This document shows positions 62,726 to 64,000 of a stretch of DNA of 64,000 nt, piece by piece. The DNA comes from Prochilodus magdalenae (lineage: Eukaryota > Chordata > Actinopteri > Characiformes > Prochilodontidae), in NCBI GenBank assembly GCA_024036415.1, contig JAMWET010007157.1, positions 1,355,001 through 1,419,000 on the forward strand. The letters run 5' to 3'. Position 1 is the stretch's first letter; each line of letters starts with the position of its first letter. Made by a program: the position numbers and the translations under genes. The notes beneath the pieces are model-generated. The model was not told the origin of the DNA. It saw nothing but the letters and a program-made list of their open reading frames with translations, and made no database searches.

Positions 62726-64000
62726 AATTCAACCAACCGCAGTCGCACCATTCTGAACGTATTTTAGGTTTCAGATTCCTTTCACATTCTTTTGGCAATC
62801 CTAAACCAGAAGTCTGTAATTTTCATTATGCATCATCATGCAAATCCATGGCATAACTAGTAACATGGAAAGATGACTGTATTCCTTTTGTATTACAATT
62901 TCTAGATCTAATGGGAATGTCATGGAAGGTCCTACAAGTAAAGTTAAGGCTCATGCAGTTTTTACATTAATTCCACCAAAAAGTCTATTGTTTTAAATAG
63001 ATTCCAGTTAGAAAATTCATTCACTTCACTGCTAGCAGCTGTCATCAGAACACTGGGACAAAAGTCCAGGTTTTTCAACTTACTCTGTCAACCAGGACAG
63101 TAAAATAAACTAATGTTGATTTTTGGGATGTTAAACATTGCATTATTTAATTAAGGAAAATACAATACAATATTAAAAGAGTTCATTCCATCCTCCTGCC
63201 TTTTCATCCTTTAATGAACACCTGGCTGTGTAAAGGACTCATAATCAGCCATTTTGGGTATCTCTGTCACGTTTAATTCAATGTCAACACGTAAACACAC
63301 TGTGACATTGGCAAGAATTTGCAAAGACACACTGAAAACTGTCACTGAACTAACTGGTGATAGTCACTGGGGAACTGGGGAATGGGATGTTTTGTTAGCA
63401 AGTCCAACAACATTCCCATCTCATGGTGTGTTGTTGTTTGCTGAAACTGCATTTGGTCTTTGCTAAGGCTTGTGTTGAGGAGCCTGTTAAAAACAATAAA
63501 AACCTTTTTGTCCAAAAAATAAATATCACAATAGGATTAGAAAAATTTCAAAACCAGCTTAAACTGAGCTACAAACTAAATTATAGCCTGTGTTCAAGGA
63601 CCCAGAGTCCCAGCTTCTGAACAGAAGTGATCTTTATGCTGCTTTCAGTTTTCCAGAATGGACAGTAGTCCAGTGTCACTGTTTGCACATTCTGTTGTGA
63701 GCAGATCAGAGTGAATCTTGTTTGCACCAAAAGACATTCAGTCTGTTTGTTTTGTGCTTGATTTGGTGGAGCTGCATCTCCAAACCTCCTGAAATGAGAA
63801 ACTCCAGGTTCTCCCCACAGTTTTCCACAGATGAAAGTCTGTCAAATTGACAGTATGACATTTTGATTGATGTAGAAATAAAAAACGTCTCGTCAGGTCC
63901 AGTGTGTGTAGTTTTATGTTGTGCATTTAGTTTGACAGGCTTTAGTGTGGCATGTCTTGTTTTATTAAAAGTTTTACCTTCTGTAACCTAGATAATGTCA
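62726..64000. other. Intergenic, no feature seen
   Basis: AT-rich end of the window without a supported exon, repeat or RNA gene. Confidence 0.4.

Noticed and set aside
1..64000. CRISPR arrays, operons, phage or other prokaryotic systems
   Set aside because: Spliced vertebrate genes and fish repeats throughout; no regularly spaced repeat-spacer pattern or gene clusters.
1..64000. tRNA, rRNA or snRNA genes
   Set aside because: I looked for tRNA A/B-box pairs and conserved rRNA words by eye and saw none that hold up; a covariance-model scan would be needed to exclude them.

Overview
The window is a stretch of vertebrate, almost certainly ray-finned (teleost) fish, nuclear DNA. Evidence: three intron-containing protein genes with GT-AG splice sites, AT-rich introns and intergenic DNA, many microsatellites, and a heavy load of Tc1/mariner-superfamily transposons of the types that fill teleost genomes. 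The style of repeats would fit an otophysan fish (catfish or characin), but that is only an impression.

Three genes can be read exon by exon. pym1 (+, coding span 9740..11658, 3 exons, 207 aa) encodes the partner of Y14 and Mago, the exon-junction-complex disassembly factor. mmp19 (+, 19257..24761, 9 exons, 466 aa) is a secreted matrix metalloproteinase with cysteine switch, zinc site and hemopexin domain intact. tmem198b (-, 25974..34709, 4 coding exons, 339 aa) is a multi-pass membrane protein of the TMEM198 family. mmp19 and tmem198b are tail to tail. Their order and relative orientation match the human 12q13.2 block (TMEM198B, MMP19, PYM1, DGKA). This predicts that the minus-strand gene running off the left edge (candidate first exons at 6.0-6.4 kb, a small exon at 941..1006) is the 5' end of dgka; the visible exon is too short to prove it.

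Layout: 1-6.4 kb, probable first intron and promoter of the left-hand gene. 6.4-9.7 kb, transposon relics plus an unexplained minus-strand open frame at 8.2-8.5 kb. 9.7-12.5 kb, pym1. 12.5-19 kb, intergenic DNA with transposon relics and one interrupted by a LINE tail. 19.0-25.5 kb, mmp19 with a TATA box. 25.5-40.9 kb, tmem198b, with a complete but dead Tc1-like element in its first coding-side intron and a CpG-rich likely promoter at 40.6-40.9 kb. 41-64 kb, a gene-poor region with a Tc1-in-Tc1 nested insertion, a third, partly open transposase frame, local duplications and a few islets (57.6, 59.6 kb) that look like conserved regulatory DNA or isolated exons.

The genes are unrelated housekeeping and tissue genes held together by synteny, not a pathway. 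I found no convincing new biological system. The items most worth a second look are the CpG-rich islet with an open frame behind a good splice acceptor at 59.6 kb, the unassigned minus-strand frame at 8.2-8.5 kb with a nearby exon-like segment, and the nested transposons.
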